From assembly GCF_001294575.1 (NCBI RefSeq), contig NZ_CP012676.1, positions 2,232,001 through 2,296,000 of the forward strand: a stretch of 64,000 bases of DNA, given 5' to 3'. Source of the stretch: Pseudomonas versuta (GTDB lineage Bacteria; Pseudomonadota; Gammaproteobacteria; Pseudomonadales; Pseudomonadaceae). Numbering within the stretch: the first letter of the stretch is position 1; the number at the start of each line of letters is the position of its first letter. Positions 49,221 to 57,658 of the stretch are shown here, piece after piece. The notes under the pieces were generated by a model. That model saw nothing but the letters and a program-made list of their open reading frames with translations. It ran no database searches and was not told the origin of the DNA. The translations under genes were made by a program, and so were the position numbers.

Positions 49221-51047
49221 TCAGGGCTGCCACTGTGGCTTTTGATGGTCGAGCTTGCGGTCCAGAAAACTCGCCGCACTGATCAGCGCCAGGTGGGTCA
49301 GGGCTTGCGGGGTATTGCCCAAATGCCGGGCATAGCAGTCGAACTCTTCGGCGTACAACCCCAGCGGGTTGGCGTAGCGCAACAGCTGCTCGAACTCCAG
49401 ATGCGCCTTCTCCACCTGCCCGGCCCTGGCCAGGCATTCCACGTACCAAAAGGAGCAGGCGGCAAATGCGCCTTCAGTGCCTTGCAGGCCATCCATGGCG
49501 TTGTCGTCATTGCGATAGCGATACACCATGCCATCACGCACCAGACTCTTTTCGATCGCCTCCAGGGTCGCCAGCCACGCCGGATCTTTAGCCCCGACAA
49601 ACCGCACCAGCGGCATCAGCAGCATCGAGCCGTCCAGCGCCGTGCCGCCCTTGTACTGGACGAAATGGCCGCGCTCGGCATTCCAGAAGTTCTCCCAGAT
49701 ATCAGTGTGAATCTCTTGGCGGGTCTCGTTCCAGCGCGAGAACGGCGCAGGCAATGAACGCTTGGATGCCAGGCGAATGGCGCGATCCAGCGCTACCCAG
49801 CACATCAGCCGGGAATGCAGAAAATGATGCTTCTCGCCGCGCATCTCCCAGATGCCGACGTCTGCCTCCTGCCAGATCGAGCACACATGATCGACTATCT
49901 GGGTCACGTGCTGCCAACCCTCATGGCTGATGGCCTCGCCGTATTTATTGGTCAGGTACACCGCATCCAGCAGCTCGCCAAAAATATCCAGTTGCACCTG
50001 ATCAAATGCACCGTTACCGATTCGCACCGGCCTGGCCCCACCATAGCCGGACAGGTGACTGAGCTCTGTTTCCGGCAGATCGCTGCGCCCGTCAATGCTG
50101 TACATGATGTTCAACTTCAGGGGCTGTTCGCAGCACTCCCCTACCCGGCCACGCAGCCAGCGCATAAAGCCATTGGCCTCATCGACAAACCCCAGGCGCA
50201 TAAAGGCGTAAACCGTGAAGGAAGCATCGCGAATCCAGGTGTAGCGGTAATCCCAGTTGCGCTCACCGCCCGGGGTCTCCGGCAAGCCAAAGGTCGCGGC
50301 GGCGATAATCGCGCCATCCTTGCGCGAGGTCAGCAGCTTGAGGGTCAGGGCTGAGCGATTGATCATTTCACGCCAGCGTCCGCGATAGATCGACTGTGCG
50401 AGCCACTGACGCCAGAAGTGCACAGTACGCTGCAAGGCCAAATCGCTGCAGCCCACTTTCACCCGCACATCGTCCACGGCGCCCAGTACAAACTCGGCCG
50501 ACTCGCCCTCTGCCAGGGTGAACGTGCAGCAGGCCGCCTGATCCGCAATCTTCAAGGGCACATCGCAAGCCAGACGAAGGCCGGGCTGGCCCTCGGCGTC
50601 AAAGCACACATCCTCGCCATCGGCATGGGCTTTGGTCACCGCGCGGGCGTAGTCATGGCGCACCGCGCAACGCATTAAAAACGTAGCGCTGCCGCTCACC
50701 ATACGCACACGGCGTATCAGCAGCGGCAGTTCATCATCGTGATCACTGACCGGCAGCAAATCGGTAATCTCCACCACTGCTTGCGGGGCCAGCCAGCGGG
50801 TCTGCAACACGTTGGTGTCGGGGAGATAGATTTGTTCGCGGCGTGCATCGGCAATTTGCGGGGCCAGCTGGAAAATCCCCGCTTCGGGAGTATCCAGCAG
50901 TGAACAGAAAATGGCCGGGCTGTCGAACTCTGGCCAACAGAAAAAATCCACACTGCCCTGGTCGTTGACCAATGCTGCCGTGCGCATGTCGCCAATAATG
51001 CCGTGTGCCTCGATTACGCTTTGCGATTCGTCCTGGATTTTAACCAT
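49221..51047 (-). CDS. Glycoside hydrolase family 15 protein (glucoamylase/trehalase-like)
   Basis: 608 residues. The N-domain (about 1-210; AHGIIGDMRTAALVNDQGSVDF) and the alpha/alpha toroid catalytic domain are typical of bacterial cytosolic GH15 enzymes: WDYRYTWIRDASFT holds the substrate-binding Trp-Arg-Asp and the acid Glu is expected near WEMRGEKHHF, with the base Glu near GTEGAFAAC. It has no signal peptide. It should cleave alpha-glucosides such as trehalose or maltodextrin. It overlaps the SDR gene by eight bases and is co-translated with it. Confidence 0.9.
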   Translation of the reverse strand: MVKIQDESQSVIEAHGIIGDMRTAALVNDQGSVDFFCWPEFDSPAIFCSLLDTPEAGIFQLAPQIADARREQIYLPDTNVLQTRWLAPQAVVEITDLLPVSDHDDELPLLIRRVRMVSGSATFLMRCAVRHDYARAVTKAHADGEDVCFDAEGQPGLRLACDVPLKIADQAACCTFTLAEGESAEFVLGAVDDVRVKVGCSDLALQRTVHFWRQWLAQSIYRGRWREMINRSALTLKLLTSRKDGAIIAAATFGLPETPGGERNWDYRYTWIRDASFTVYAFMRLGFVDEANGFMRWLRGRVGECCEQPLKLNIMYSIDGRSDLPETELSHLSGYGGARPVRIGNGAFDQVQLDIFGELLDAVYLTNKYGEAISHEGWQHVTQIVDHVCSIWQEADVGIWEMRGEKHHFLHSRLMCWVALDRAIRLASKRSLPAPFSRWNETRQEIHTDIWENFWNAERGHFVQYKGGTALDGSMLLMPLVRFVGAKDPAWLATLEAIEKSLVRDGMVYRYRNDDNAMDGLQGTEGAFAACSFWYVECLARAGQVEKAHLEFEQLLRYANPLGLYAEEFDCYARHLGNTPQALTHLALISAASFLDRKLDHQKPQWQP

Positions 51048-51840
51048 TGCCGCGAAACTCCGGATAAAGGCTCATGCCGCCATCAATAAACAAGGTGCTG
51101 CCAACCACATAATCAGAGGCATCGCTGGCCAGCCACACCACGGCGTTGGCCACATCTTCAGGATCACCGACGCGGCCATAGGGGATCAGTTTCAGCAGTT
51201 GCTTCTCGGCCGCGCCTTGGGTCACGTCGCGATTGATTGCCGTGCGAATGGCCCCGGGAGCAATGCCGTTGACCCGGACCTTTTGCTCGCTGACTTCTTG
51301 CGCCAGGCTGCGCATCAACATTTCAACGCCGCCCTTGGAGGTTGCATAGTTCACATGCCCTGCCCAGGGAATCAGCTGGTGCACCGAGCTCATGTGAATA
51401 ATCTTGCCGGCGGCACAGGAAACACCTTCACGAACGCCCTGGCGGTTGAAAATCTTCAGGGCTGAGCGCGCGCACAGGAACTGGCCGGTGAGATTGACGC
51501 CGATAACGGTGTTCCATTGTTCCAGGGTCATATCGACGACTGCGGCATCTCTTTGCAGCCCGGAGTTGGCGACGAGAATATCGAGATAGCCAAACGCATC
51601 CAGGATTTGTGCGAACAGGCGTTCGACATCAGCCTCTTTCGATACATCGGCGCCCAGTGCAACGGCTTTGCCGCCAGAGGCGTTGATCTCGTCTGCGAGC
51701 GCCTTGGCAGGGGCGGCCTGGGAGTTGTAATTGATGACCACCGAGGCACCGGCTGCCGCCAGGGCACGAGCGCTGGCAGCTCCCAGCCCGGAGCTGGCCC
51801 CGGTGACAAGAGCGACCTGATGCGCGAGAGAAATCTGCAT
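51040..51840 (-). CDS. SDR oxidoreductase, glucose 1-dehydrogenase-like
   Basis: 266 residues. TGASSGLG binds NAD(P); YATSK with Ser in HMSSV forms the active site; the C-terminus FIDGGMSLYPEF matches glucose 1-dehydrogenase-type SDRs. ATG 51840 with AGGTG upstream is chosen over GTG 51852. It overlaps the GH15 gene, so a scheme in which GH15 frees glucose and this enzyme oxidises it is plausible but unproven. Confidence 0.85.
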   Translation of the reverse strand: MQISLAHQVALVTGASSGLGAASARALAAAGASVVINYNSQAAPAKALADEINASGGKAVALGADVSKEADVERLFAQILDAFGYLDILVANSGLQRDAAVVDMTLEQWNTVIGVNLTGQFLCARSALKIFNRQGVREGVSCAAGKIIHMSSVHQLIPWAGHVNYATSKGGVEMLMRSLAQEVSEQKVRVNGIAPGAIRTAINRDVTQGAAEKQLLKLIPYGRVGDPEDVANAVVWLASDASDYVVGSTLFIDGGMSLYPEFRGNG

Positions 51841-51852
51841 GGTTGTCTGCAC

Positions 51853-52051
51853 CTGTTTTATGAATGGGCATAATGGCTGACCGGTGCAGGCCCCCAGGAG
51901 TTCAACACCGCCTCACCCCGGGGTATCAAACACATTGAGGAGCGCTACGGGCTTTGCCCGATCGCAGCCTCGTGCCTCGTCAGCGACTACAGGGCCTTGA
52001 CGCTCTCAGCCGCCCGAAGGCGCTGGTTGCGTCAGGCCCGGCGGCGAAAGA
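51853..52051. other. Spacer with one copy of the GTAGTCGCTG repeat
   Basis: 199 bases between the SDR and the hcnC-like gene. At 51964-51990 CGCAGCCTCGTGCCTCGTCA and the following GCGACTAC match the repeat unit found at 57568. No other feature is visible; the SDR promoter should lie at the left. Confidence 0.65.
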
Positions 52052-53308
52052 CTAGGCCCCTATCACTTTTTTTAACCCCACCGGCTGCAAGTCAAACCGG
52101 TCCGCCAGAAACGGCGTGACATCCAGTGGCAACGGTTCATTACGCACCAGCGCATCGAGCATGACTCCGGTTATCGCCGAGGTCAGGATGCCGGTTCGGA
52201 AATGCCCGCATGCATTCAAATACCCCTCGACACCGGCCATCGCCCCCAAAATCGGCAGCTCATCAGGCGAGCCCGGGCGCAATCCGGCCCAGGTGCGCTT
52301 GAGGTTGACGTCCTTGAGCTCAGGAATACAACGCATCGCTCCCTGGACCAGACCCGTGATCTCCGGGAAGGTGGTGGTCACGTCAAAACCTTTGTCTTCG
52401 GTGGTGCTGCCAATCAGGATTTCACCATTGTCCTTTTGCGCCAGGTAACAATCGCTGGTGGTCAGGCAGCCGTTGAGCAACTTGGGCATGCGCTCGGTCA
52501 ACACGATCTGGCCCTTGACCGGCGCCACCGGGATGCTCATGTCTGTGGCCATCACGCTGAGTTCTGCCGCCCAGGCACCGGCAGCATTGATCAGGGTCTT
52601 GCAGTGGAACGCGCCCTGGTTGTCAGTACGTACCCCCACCACCTTGCTGCCCTGGCGCAGCACCTCGGTAACGTTGGTGTTGAAGTACAGGTCCACACCG
52701 TTTTGCCGGGCGCCTTCGGTGTAGGCATCGGTCAGCCGGAACGGGCTCACCTGGTGGTCGCAAAGAAATTCAAGTGCCCCTTTGGCGTCGTGGCTGACGC
52801 TTGGCTCGGACTCGCGCAAGGCGGCCTGGTCAAGCCAGCGCACTTCATCGGCAAGGTGCGGGATGTTGGCAACGATGTGCTCGGCATAAAGACGGTCTTC
52901 ATCGTCGTAAATCACGTACTTGAGGCCGGTACGCTCGAACTTGAAGTCCATGCCGTGCTTGTCGATCATTTCCTGGTGCAGGCCGGGGTACAGGGCATTG
53001 GATTGCAGGGCAAAGTCGAAGAAGCACTCCGGCAGAATATGCGGGGTGCTGGAGTCAACGATCACCGCCGAGCCCTGGGCTTCACGCTTGCGCTCGGCGG
53101 ACATCATGCGAAAGAAAATCACGCCGCAGCCAAGCCCTACAGACTCGCCGATAGCCCACAGGCCACCCGCCGAAGCGCGGCTGGCATTGCCCGGGCGCTT
53201 GCAGTCGATCATGGCAATTTTCAGGTCTTTGCGACGGGACAAGTGGTAAGCGCAGGACGCGCCGATAACACCGCCACCGGCGATTACAACGTCATAAGTC
53301 TTGATCAT
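52052..53308 (-). CDS. hcnC: Cyanide-forming glycine dehydrogenase subunit HcnC (FAD amino-acid oxidase fold)
   Basis: 418 residues, the length of HcnC. The DAO-type FAD motif is VVIAGGGVIGASCAYHL. Stretches such as GESVGLGCGVIFFRMMS, NGEILIGSTTEDKGFDV and ACGHFRTGILTSAITGV match what I recall of Pseudomonas HcnC closely. With HcnA and HcnB it oxidises glycine to HCN and CO2 at the membrane, passing electrons to quinone. ATG 53308 has AAGGA eight bases upstream; it begins one base after the hcnB stop. The alternative is a related opine or D-hydroxyproline oxidase beta subunit. Confidence 0.75.
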   Translation of the reverse strand: MIKTYDVVIAGGGVIGASCAYHLSRRKDLKIAMIDCKRPGNASRASAGGLWAIGESVGLGCGVIFFRMMSAERKREAQGSAVIVDSSTPHILPECFFDFALQSNALYPGLHQEMIDKHGMDFKFERTGLKYVIYDDEDRLYAEHIVANIPHLADEVRWLDQAALRESEPSVSHDAKGALEFLCDHQVSPFRLTDAYTEGARQNGVDLYFNTNVTEVLRQGSKVVGVRTDNQGAFHCKTLINAAGAWAAELSVMATDMSIPVAPVKGQIVLTERMPKLLNGCLTTSDCYLAQKDNGEILIGSTTEDKGFDVTTTFPEITGLVQGAMRCIPELKDVNLKRTWAGLRPGSPDELPILGAMAGVEGYLNACGHFRTGILTSAITGVMLDALVRNEPLPLDVTPFLADRFDLQPVGLKKVIGA

Positions 53309-53309
53309 G

Positions 53310-54707
53310 TCAGGCATCCTTGCAGGCATTGGTAAAAGCCGAAAACGGCACCGGTTCCAGCGGAAAACGCGGGCGCAGCCAGCCCACATCCTGGCGGCCG
53401 GTGGCCTCGCGCAGGCGATCACTGCAGTAACCGACGCACATCCGGCCCTGGCAGTCGCCCATGCTGATGCGGGTGCGCATTTTCAGGCTGGCCATGTCTT
53501 GCACGCCCTGGCTCAGCGCCAGGTCGATGTCGGCACGGGTCACGTTTTCGCAACGGCACACCACCGTGTCCGGCTGTAGCAATTCGATCTGTTGAGTACC
53601 GCGTCGGGTGTAGCGATCAATGGCACCGCGAAAGCGCACCACAGTGTCCAGCCGTGACAGATAAACCCGGCGTTGCGCCAGCGCCTGCTTCTCGCTCAGC
53701 ACTTGGCGCTGGAGCAAAATCGACAACGCCGCGATACGCCCGGTGAGCATCGCCGCTTCACCGCCACGCATGCCCGTGGCATCACCGGCCAGGTGAATGT
53801 GCGGCTGGTTACTGCGTTGCCACATGTCGGCTTTGACAGCCAGATAACCGTCGACGTTGTAAGCGTGATCAAGGCCCATTTGCTGGGTGAGTTGTGTCCG
53901 CGGGATAAAGCCATGGCCCACAGCCAGGGTGCGCGCCATAACTGGCTGCGCCTTGCTCATGTCTGCTTGCCAGGTGCTGGAGTACGGCGCCACGATAACT
54001 TCGCTCAGTTCACCCTCGCCCCGCGCCTCCACCACGCCCCAGCCATAACGCACCGGTACACCGTTGCGTTTGAGGTACACCAGCATGCTCAGGCCGTCGA
54101 GGAACAGTTGGGGCTGGTTGAGCAGCGCCAGGCTTTCCTTGGCAATCCGGGTAAATTCACAGGCCTCGTATACACCGGCCACTTCGACACCCGCCGCGTG
54201 CAACTGGCACGCCACCAGTATCAACAACGGTCCGGTGCCTGCGATTAACGTCGGCCCCTTGGGCTTGACCACGCCACTTTTGATCTGCAATTGCAGGCCG
54301 CCAAGCATCATCACACCGGGCAGGGTCCAGCCGGGAAATGGCACGCTGCGCTCATGGCACCCGGCGCTCAGCAGCAATTGATCGAAAGCGGTTTCCTGCA
54401 ATTGCTCACGCTCGTCCAGTACTTGCAGGCGCTGCTCACCCTGCCCGCCCACCACGCGGTGGTTGTGGCGCACATCAACTAAATGGGCAATACCCGCAAA
54501 CTCAGTGTGCAGTTTTTGCAGCGCCTCTTTGTAGCGCTCCCCCAGGTAATCAAGGTCGACACCGTCACGCAATGGCCCGCGATACACCACACCGCCCAAC
54601 CGCGAGGCCTCTTCCAGCAAGGTGCTGGACACGCCGTGCTGCGCCAGCTCGATGGCGGCTGCCATACCCGCCGGACCACCGCCGACAATGACCGGGTTCA
54701 GGCTCAT
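53310..54707 (-). CDS. hcnB: Cyanide-forming glycine dehydrogenase subunit HcnB (FAD/NAD fold with Cys cluster)
   Basis: 465 residues (HcnB about 464-468). The FAD motif is VIVGGGPAGMAAAIELA; a second nucleotide fold is LIAGTGPLLILVACQL. The C-terminal BFD-like part has CRCENV and DCQGRMCVGYC, four Cys for a [2Fe-2S] cluster. GGAGG precedes ATG 54707. The start overlaps the hcnA stop (ATGA). The order and sizes of the trio equal hcnABC; opine oxidase subunit A is the main alternative family. Confidence 0.76.
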   Translation of the reverse strand: MSLNPVIVGGGPAGMAAAIELAQHGVSSTLLEEASRLGGVVYRGPLRDGVDLDYLGERYKEALQKLHTEFAGIAHLVDVRHNHRVVGGQGEQRLQVLDEREQLQETAFDQLLLSAGCHERSVPFPGWTLPGVMMLGGLQLQIKSGVVKPKGPTLIAGTGPLLILVACQLHAAGVEVAGVYEACEFTRIAKESLALLNQPQLFLDGLSMLVYLKRNGVPVRYGWGVVEARGEGELSEVIVAPYSSTWQADMSKAQPVMARTLAVGHGFIPRTQLTQQMGLDHAYNVDGYLAVKADMWQRSNQPHIHLAGDATGMRGGEAAMLTGRIAALSILLQRQVLSEKQALAQRRVYLSRLDTVVRFRGAIDRYTRRGTQQIELLQPDTVVCRCENVTRADIDLALSQGVQDMASLKMRTRISMGDCQGRMCVGYCSDRLREATGRQDVGWLRPRFPLEPVPFSAFTNACKDA

Positions 54708-55021
54708 AGCACGGCCTCCTGTGCAGTGACCCGATTGATCCCGGTCTCTACTTTCATCCCGGGCTGCACCACGGTCTGGCAGGCCCGGCGCTTGTGCCGG
54801 CCATCGATATTCACCAGGCAGCAGTAGCACACCCCCATACCGCAATAAGCGCCATTGATCTGTCCGTGATCATTGGGCGACAGTTGCCGTAGACCCACTG
54901 AGTTCAACACGCTGAGTACGGTCTCTCCTTGAGCTGCACTTACCGCCTGCCCATTGATCAGGATCGACATGTCAGCCTTTATCAAAGGTTGAATGTCGTA
55001 CTGGCGGTTCAAGTCATCCAT
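54704..55021 (-). CDS. hcnA: Cyanide-forming glycine dehydrogenase subunit HcnA ([2Fe-2S] protein)
   Basis: 105 residues (HcnA 104). It is a ferredoxin-like small subunit: NGAYCGMGVCYCCLVNIDG and KRRACQT supply the Cys of one [2Fe-2S] cluster. ATG 55021 follows AAGGGA at good distance; the frame extends to 55051 without support. It heads the three-gene operon. Upstream are a candidate Anr box and a leader hairpin. A matching gene order is known for hcn in P. aeruginosa and P. protegens; the cyanide role is inferred from similarity, size and order. Confidence 0.76.
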   Translation of the reverse strand: MDDLNRQYDIQPLIKADMSILINGQAVSAAQGETVLSVLNSVGLRQLSPNDHGQINGAYCGMGVCYCCLVNIDGRHKRRACQTVVQPGMKVETGINRVTAQEAVL

Positions 55022-55063
55022 GTCAGATATCCCTTTTTGTGTGTGTCGCAATTCGGCAAACCA

Positions 55064-55080
55064 CTGGCACCGCGTGCCAG
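55064..55080. other. Hairpin in the hcnA leader
   Basis: CTGGCAC-CGC-GTGCCAG is a perfect 7-base-pair stem with a three-base loop. If transcription starts near 55081, as the Anr box predicts, the mRNA would begin with this hairpin, 42 bases before the ATG. It may instead be a dyad bound by the divergent LysR protein. Confidence 0.6.
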
Positions 55081-55115
55081 GGCAGATGACGTTAGCTGAA
55101 TAAAAAAAACCGGCA

Positions 55116-55129
55116 TTGATTCAGGCCAA
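55116..55129. promoter_or_regulatory. Candidate Anr/FNR box of the hcn operon
   Basis: Read towards hcnA: TTGGC-CTGA-ATCAA, against the consensus TTGAT-N4-ATCAA (8 of 10). If centred at -41.5 it sets transcription start near 55081, and TAACGT at 55089-55094 would be the -10. Anr control of hcn at low oxygen is known in P. aeruginosa and P. protegens. Confidence 0.5.
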
Positions 55130-55202
55130 TAGAAGGTCAGGCCAATATGTGTTTTCGCATCATTGGCCTTACACTGACCGCCCTTTGCAGACTGGCGCGA
55201 TC

Positions 55203-56066
55203 ATGGATCTGGACCTGGCCCGTACCTTCCTCGAAATTGTTCGCTACGGCAGCCTCGCGAGTGCCGCAGACAAACTTCACGTCACCCAGACGGCCGTCAC
55301 GGCCCGGGTACAAAAACTCGAGAGCCTGCTCGGCGTGACGCTGTTTGTGCGCAACCGTGCAGGCGCCAGACTCACCCCCGACGGCGAAGCCTTTGTGGTG
55401 TACGCCAACCAACTGCTGCAGACCTGGGAGGCGGCGCGACGGGATCTGCCACGCCCTGAAGGTTTGCACCAGATGCTGCACATCGGCGGTGAAGTCAGCC
55501 TGTGCAACCCGCTGATCCTGAGCTGGGCCAGGGCCCTGCGCGAACACCTCGACACCCACGCCCTGCGGGTGCAGATTCGTGACGGCGAGCTGTTATTGAG
55601 GCAGGTGGAAATGGGCTTGCTGGACGCAGCTCTGGTCTATCAGCCGGTCTATTGGCCCGGGGTGCAGGTGGAACAATTGCTGGAAGAAAAACTGATTCAG
55701 ATTCGCCGCCCCGCCTTGCCCGAACCTTATGTGTATGTGGACTGGGGCGAGGACTTCCGCCGCCAGCATGACGCTGCACTACCGGACAAGGCGCGGGCCG
55801 CCGTCAGTTTCAATCTGGGCCCGGTCGCTTTGCATTACATTCTGGAAAACGGCGGCAGCGGTTACTTTCGCACCCGGGTGGTTCAGAGCTATCTGGACAG
55901 CGGCGCCCTGGAGCGCGTGCCCAAGGCTCCGGAGTTCAGTTACCCGACCTATCTGGTGTATTCCCGCGAACGCGACAGCGGCGCCTTGCAGCAGGCGATC
56001 GAATTGCTGCGCGAGGTGGTCAAGCAAGACAGCGACTGGTCACAGCGCTGGATCCCGGAGATCTGA
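55203..56066 (+). CDS. LysR-family regulator divergent from hcnABC
   Basis: 287 residues. The HTH is YGSLASAADKLHVTQTAVTA, followed by a LysR effector domain. ATG 55203 (MDLDLARTFLEIV) is the canonical LysR opening; the frame extends to 55116 but would cross the Anr-like site. No clear ribosome binding site precedes it. The divergent layout over a 181-base spacer makes the three-gene operon its likely target. A dedicated LysR neighbour is not part of the hcn loci I know best. Confidence 0.9.
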   Translation: MDLDLARTFLEIVRYGSLASAADKLHVTQTAVTARVQKLESLLGVTLFVRNRAGARLTPDGEAFVVYANQLLQTWEAARRDLPRPEGLHQMLHIGGEVSLCNPLILSWARALREHLDTHALRVQIRDGELLLRQVEMGLLDAALVYQPVYWPGVQVEQLLEEKLIQIRRPALPEPYVYVDWGEDFRRQHDAALPDKARAAVSFNLGPVALHYILENGGSGYFRTRVVQSYLDSGALERVPKAPEFSYPTYLVYSRERDSGALQQAIELLREVVKQDSDWSQRWIPEI

Positions 56067-56084
56067 CCGTGCAGCGACCACTGC

Positions 56085-56112
56085 CTGTGACAGCGGGCTT
56101 GCCCTCGCGCTA
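56085..56112. repeat. Degenerate single REP
   Basis: TGACAGCGGGCTTGCCCTCG resembles the third REP unit at 13500-13520. It sits in the LysR-epimerase spacer, which otherwise shows no feature. Confidence 0.5.
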
Positions 56113-56195
56113 ATGAAAGGTTTCAGCTTTCCACTTTGCAGCCAATCCCTTAGGCTGCGAACGCCAGATAATCACAAGAACCGTACAGGTGGCCC

Positions 56196-57440
56196 ATGAC
56201 CGATCTCACCCGGACCAGCGACAGCTGGCTGACCTCCGCCCCCCACCAGCAGTGGCTGCACAATCAAGGCCAGACGCTGCTGGATTTCGCCAAGGCCGCC
56301 CGGGTACCGCTCGGTTTTGCAGGCCTTGACCGCTTTGGCAAGCGCCCAGACGATGCCCCGGCTGACACAGTGACCACCGCGCGTATGGTTCACAGTTTCG
56401 CCCTCGCCCATATCCAGGGCCTGCCGGGCTGCACGCCATTGATCGACCACGGCCTCAGGGCTCTGGCCGGGGCCTTGCGCGATGGCGTGCACGGCGGCTG
56501 GTTCGCCACCCCCGACGCTCAGGATGGCAACACCCGCAAAGCCGCATACCTGCATGCATTTGTCGCCCTGGCCGCCAGCTCCGCGGTGGTGGCCGGGCGC
56601 CCGGGCGCCACTGCCTTGCTGGATGAGGCGGTAGCGGTACTCGAAACGCGGTTCTGGTGCGAAGACGAAGGTGCCCTGCTGGAGTCCTTTGCCGGCGACT
56701 GGAGCGACTGCGAAGCGTATCGCGGGGCCAACAGCAATATGCATGGCACTGAAACCTTTCTGGCCCTGGCCGACGTGCTCGACCAGGACCTGTGGCTGGA
56801 CCGCGCCCTGCGGATCAGCGAACGGGTGATTCACCAGCACGCGGCGCAGTCCTCCTACCTGCCCATTGAACACTTCGATGCCGGCTGGCAGCCATTACCG
56901 GACTACAACCGGGACAACCCGACAGACCCATTCCGCCCGTTCGGCAAAACCCCGGGGCACGCCTTTGAATGGGCCCGCCTGTTGCTGCACCTTGAAGCGG
57001 CGCGCAGGCAGCGTGGCCTGCCCGCGCCCCAATGGCTGCTCGAAGACGCCCGACAGCTGTTTCACAGCGCGAGCCTGCACGGCTGGAATGTCGATGGTGA
57101 CAGCGGCATTGTTTACACCCTGGACTGGGACAACCGGCCCGTGGTGCGCGAACGCCTGCACTGGACCCTGGCCGAAGCCTCGGCGGCAGCGGCGGCCTTG
57201 TTGCAACGCACAGGCGAGCAGGAATACGAAGTCTGGTATCAGTGTTTCTGGGACTACATCGACCTGCACCTGATCGACCGCCAGCACGGCAGCTGGCACC
57301 ACGAACTGGGGCCTGACAACCAGCCTTCGGAAAAAATATGGCCCGGCAAGGCGGATCTTTACCACGCCTACCAGGCCACCTTGTTGCCACGCCTGCCACT
57401 GGCCATCAGCCTGGCCAGCGCACTCAAACTGCGCCGCTGA
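56196..57440 (+). CDS. AGE-family epimerase/isomerase (mannose isomerase-like)
   Basis: 414 residues of the alpha/alpha toroid N-acylglucosamine 2-epimerase superfamily. NSNMHGTETFLALADV, PGHAFEWARLLLHLE and GKADLYHAYQATLLPRLP carry the conserved His, Glu and Arg/His of D-mannose isomerase/YihS enzymes. It would interconvert mannose or lyxose with fructose or xylulose. AGGTGG precedes the ATG. It is probably its own unit behind the LysR gene; the sugar pathway is not evident from the neighbours. Confidence 0.87.
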   Translation: MTDLTRTSDSWLTSAPHQQWLHNQGQTLLDFAKAARVPLGFAGLDRFGKRPDDAPADTVTTARMVHSFALAHIQGLPGCTPLIDHGLRALAGALRDGVHGGWFATPDAQDGNTRKAAYLHAFVALAASSAVVAGRPGATALLDEAVAVLETRFWCEDEGALLESFAGDWSDCEAYRGANSNMHGTETFLALADVLDQDLWLDRALRISERVIHQHAAQSSYLPIEHFDAGWQPLPDYNRDNPTDPFRPFGKTPGHAFEWARLLLHLEAARRQRGLPAPQWLLEDARQLFHSASLHGWNVDGDSGIVYTLDWDNRPVVRERLHWTLAEASAAAAALLQRTGEQEYEVWYQCFWDYIDLHLIDRQHGSWHHELGPDNQPSEKIWPGKADLYHAYQATLLPRLPLAISLASALKLRR

Positions 57441-57449
57441 AACAAACCA

Positions 57450-57598
57450 AAGGCTCGTAGTCGCTGCCGACTAACGAAGGCTCGTAGTCGCTGCCAAGGA
57501 ACGAAGGCTGCGAGCCGTTTGGTGCTGCCTCCACCCTAGATGAGGGTGCTGCCACTACCGTCAAAGCTCGCAGCCTTCGTTCCTCGTCAGCGACTACC
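57450..57598. repeat. GTAGTCGCTG repeat cluster (tandem plus inverted)
   Basis: Two 28-base-offset direct copies of AAGGCTCGTAGTCGCTGCC (57450 and 57478) are followed by GGAACGAAGGCTGCGAG. The inverted partner at 57568-57598 matches 57484-57514 at 29 of 31 positions. Together they can form a large hairpin between the convergent epimerase and TonB receptor genes. A further single copy is at 51964. Confidence 0.85.
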
Positions 57599-57658
57599 GG
57601 TGCGCAAAAAAGGGGGCAGACGAATCCCGCCCACCAAAGAAGCCCTTCTAGCCCGGCA

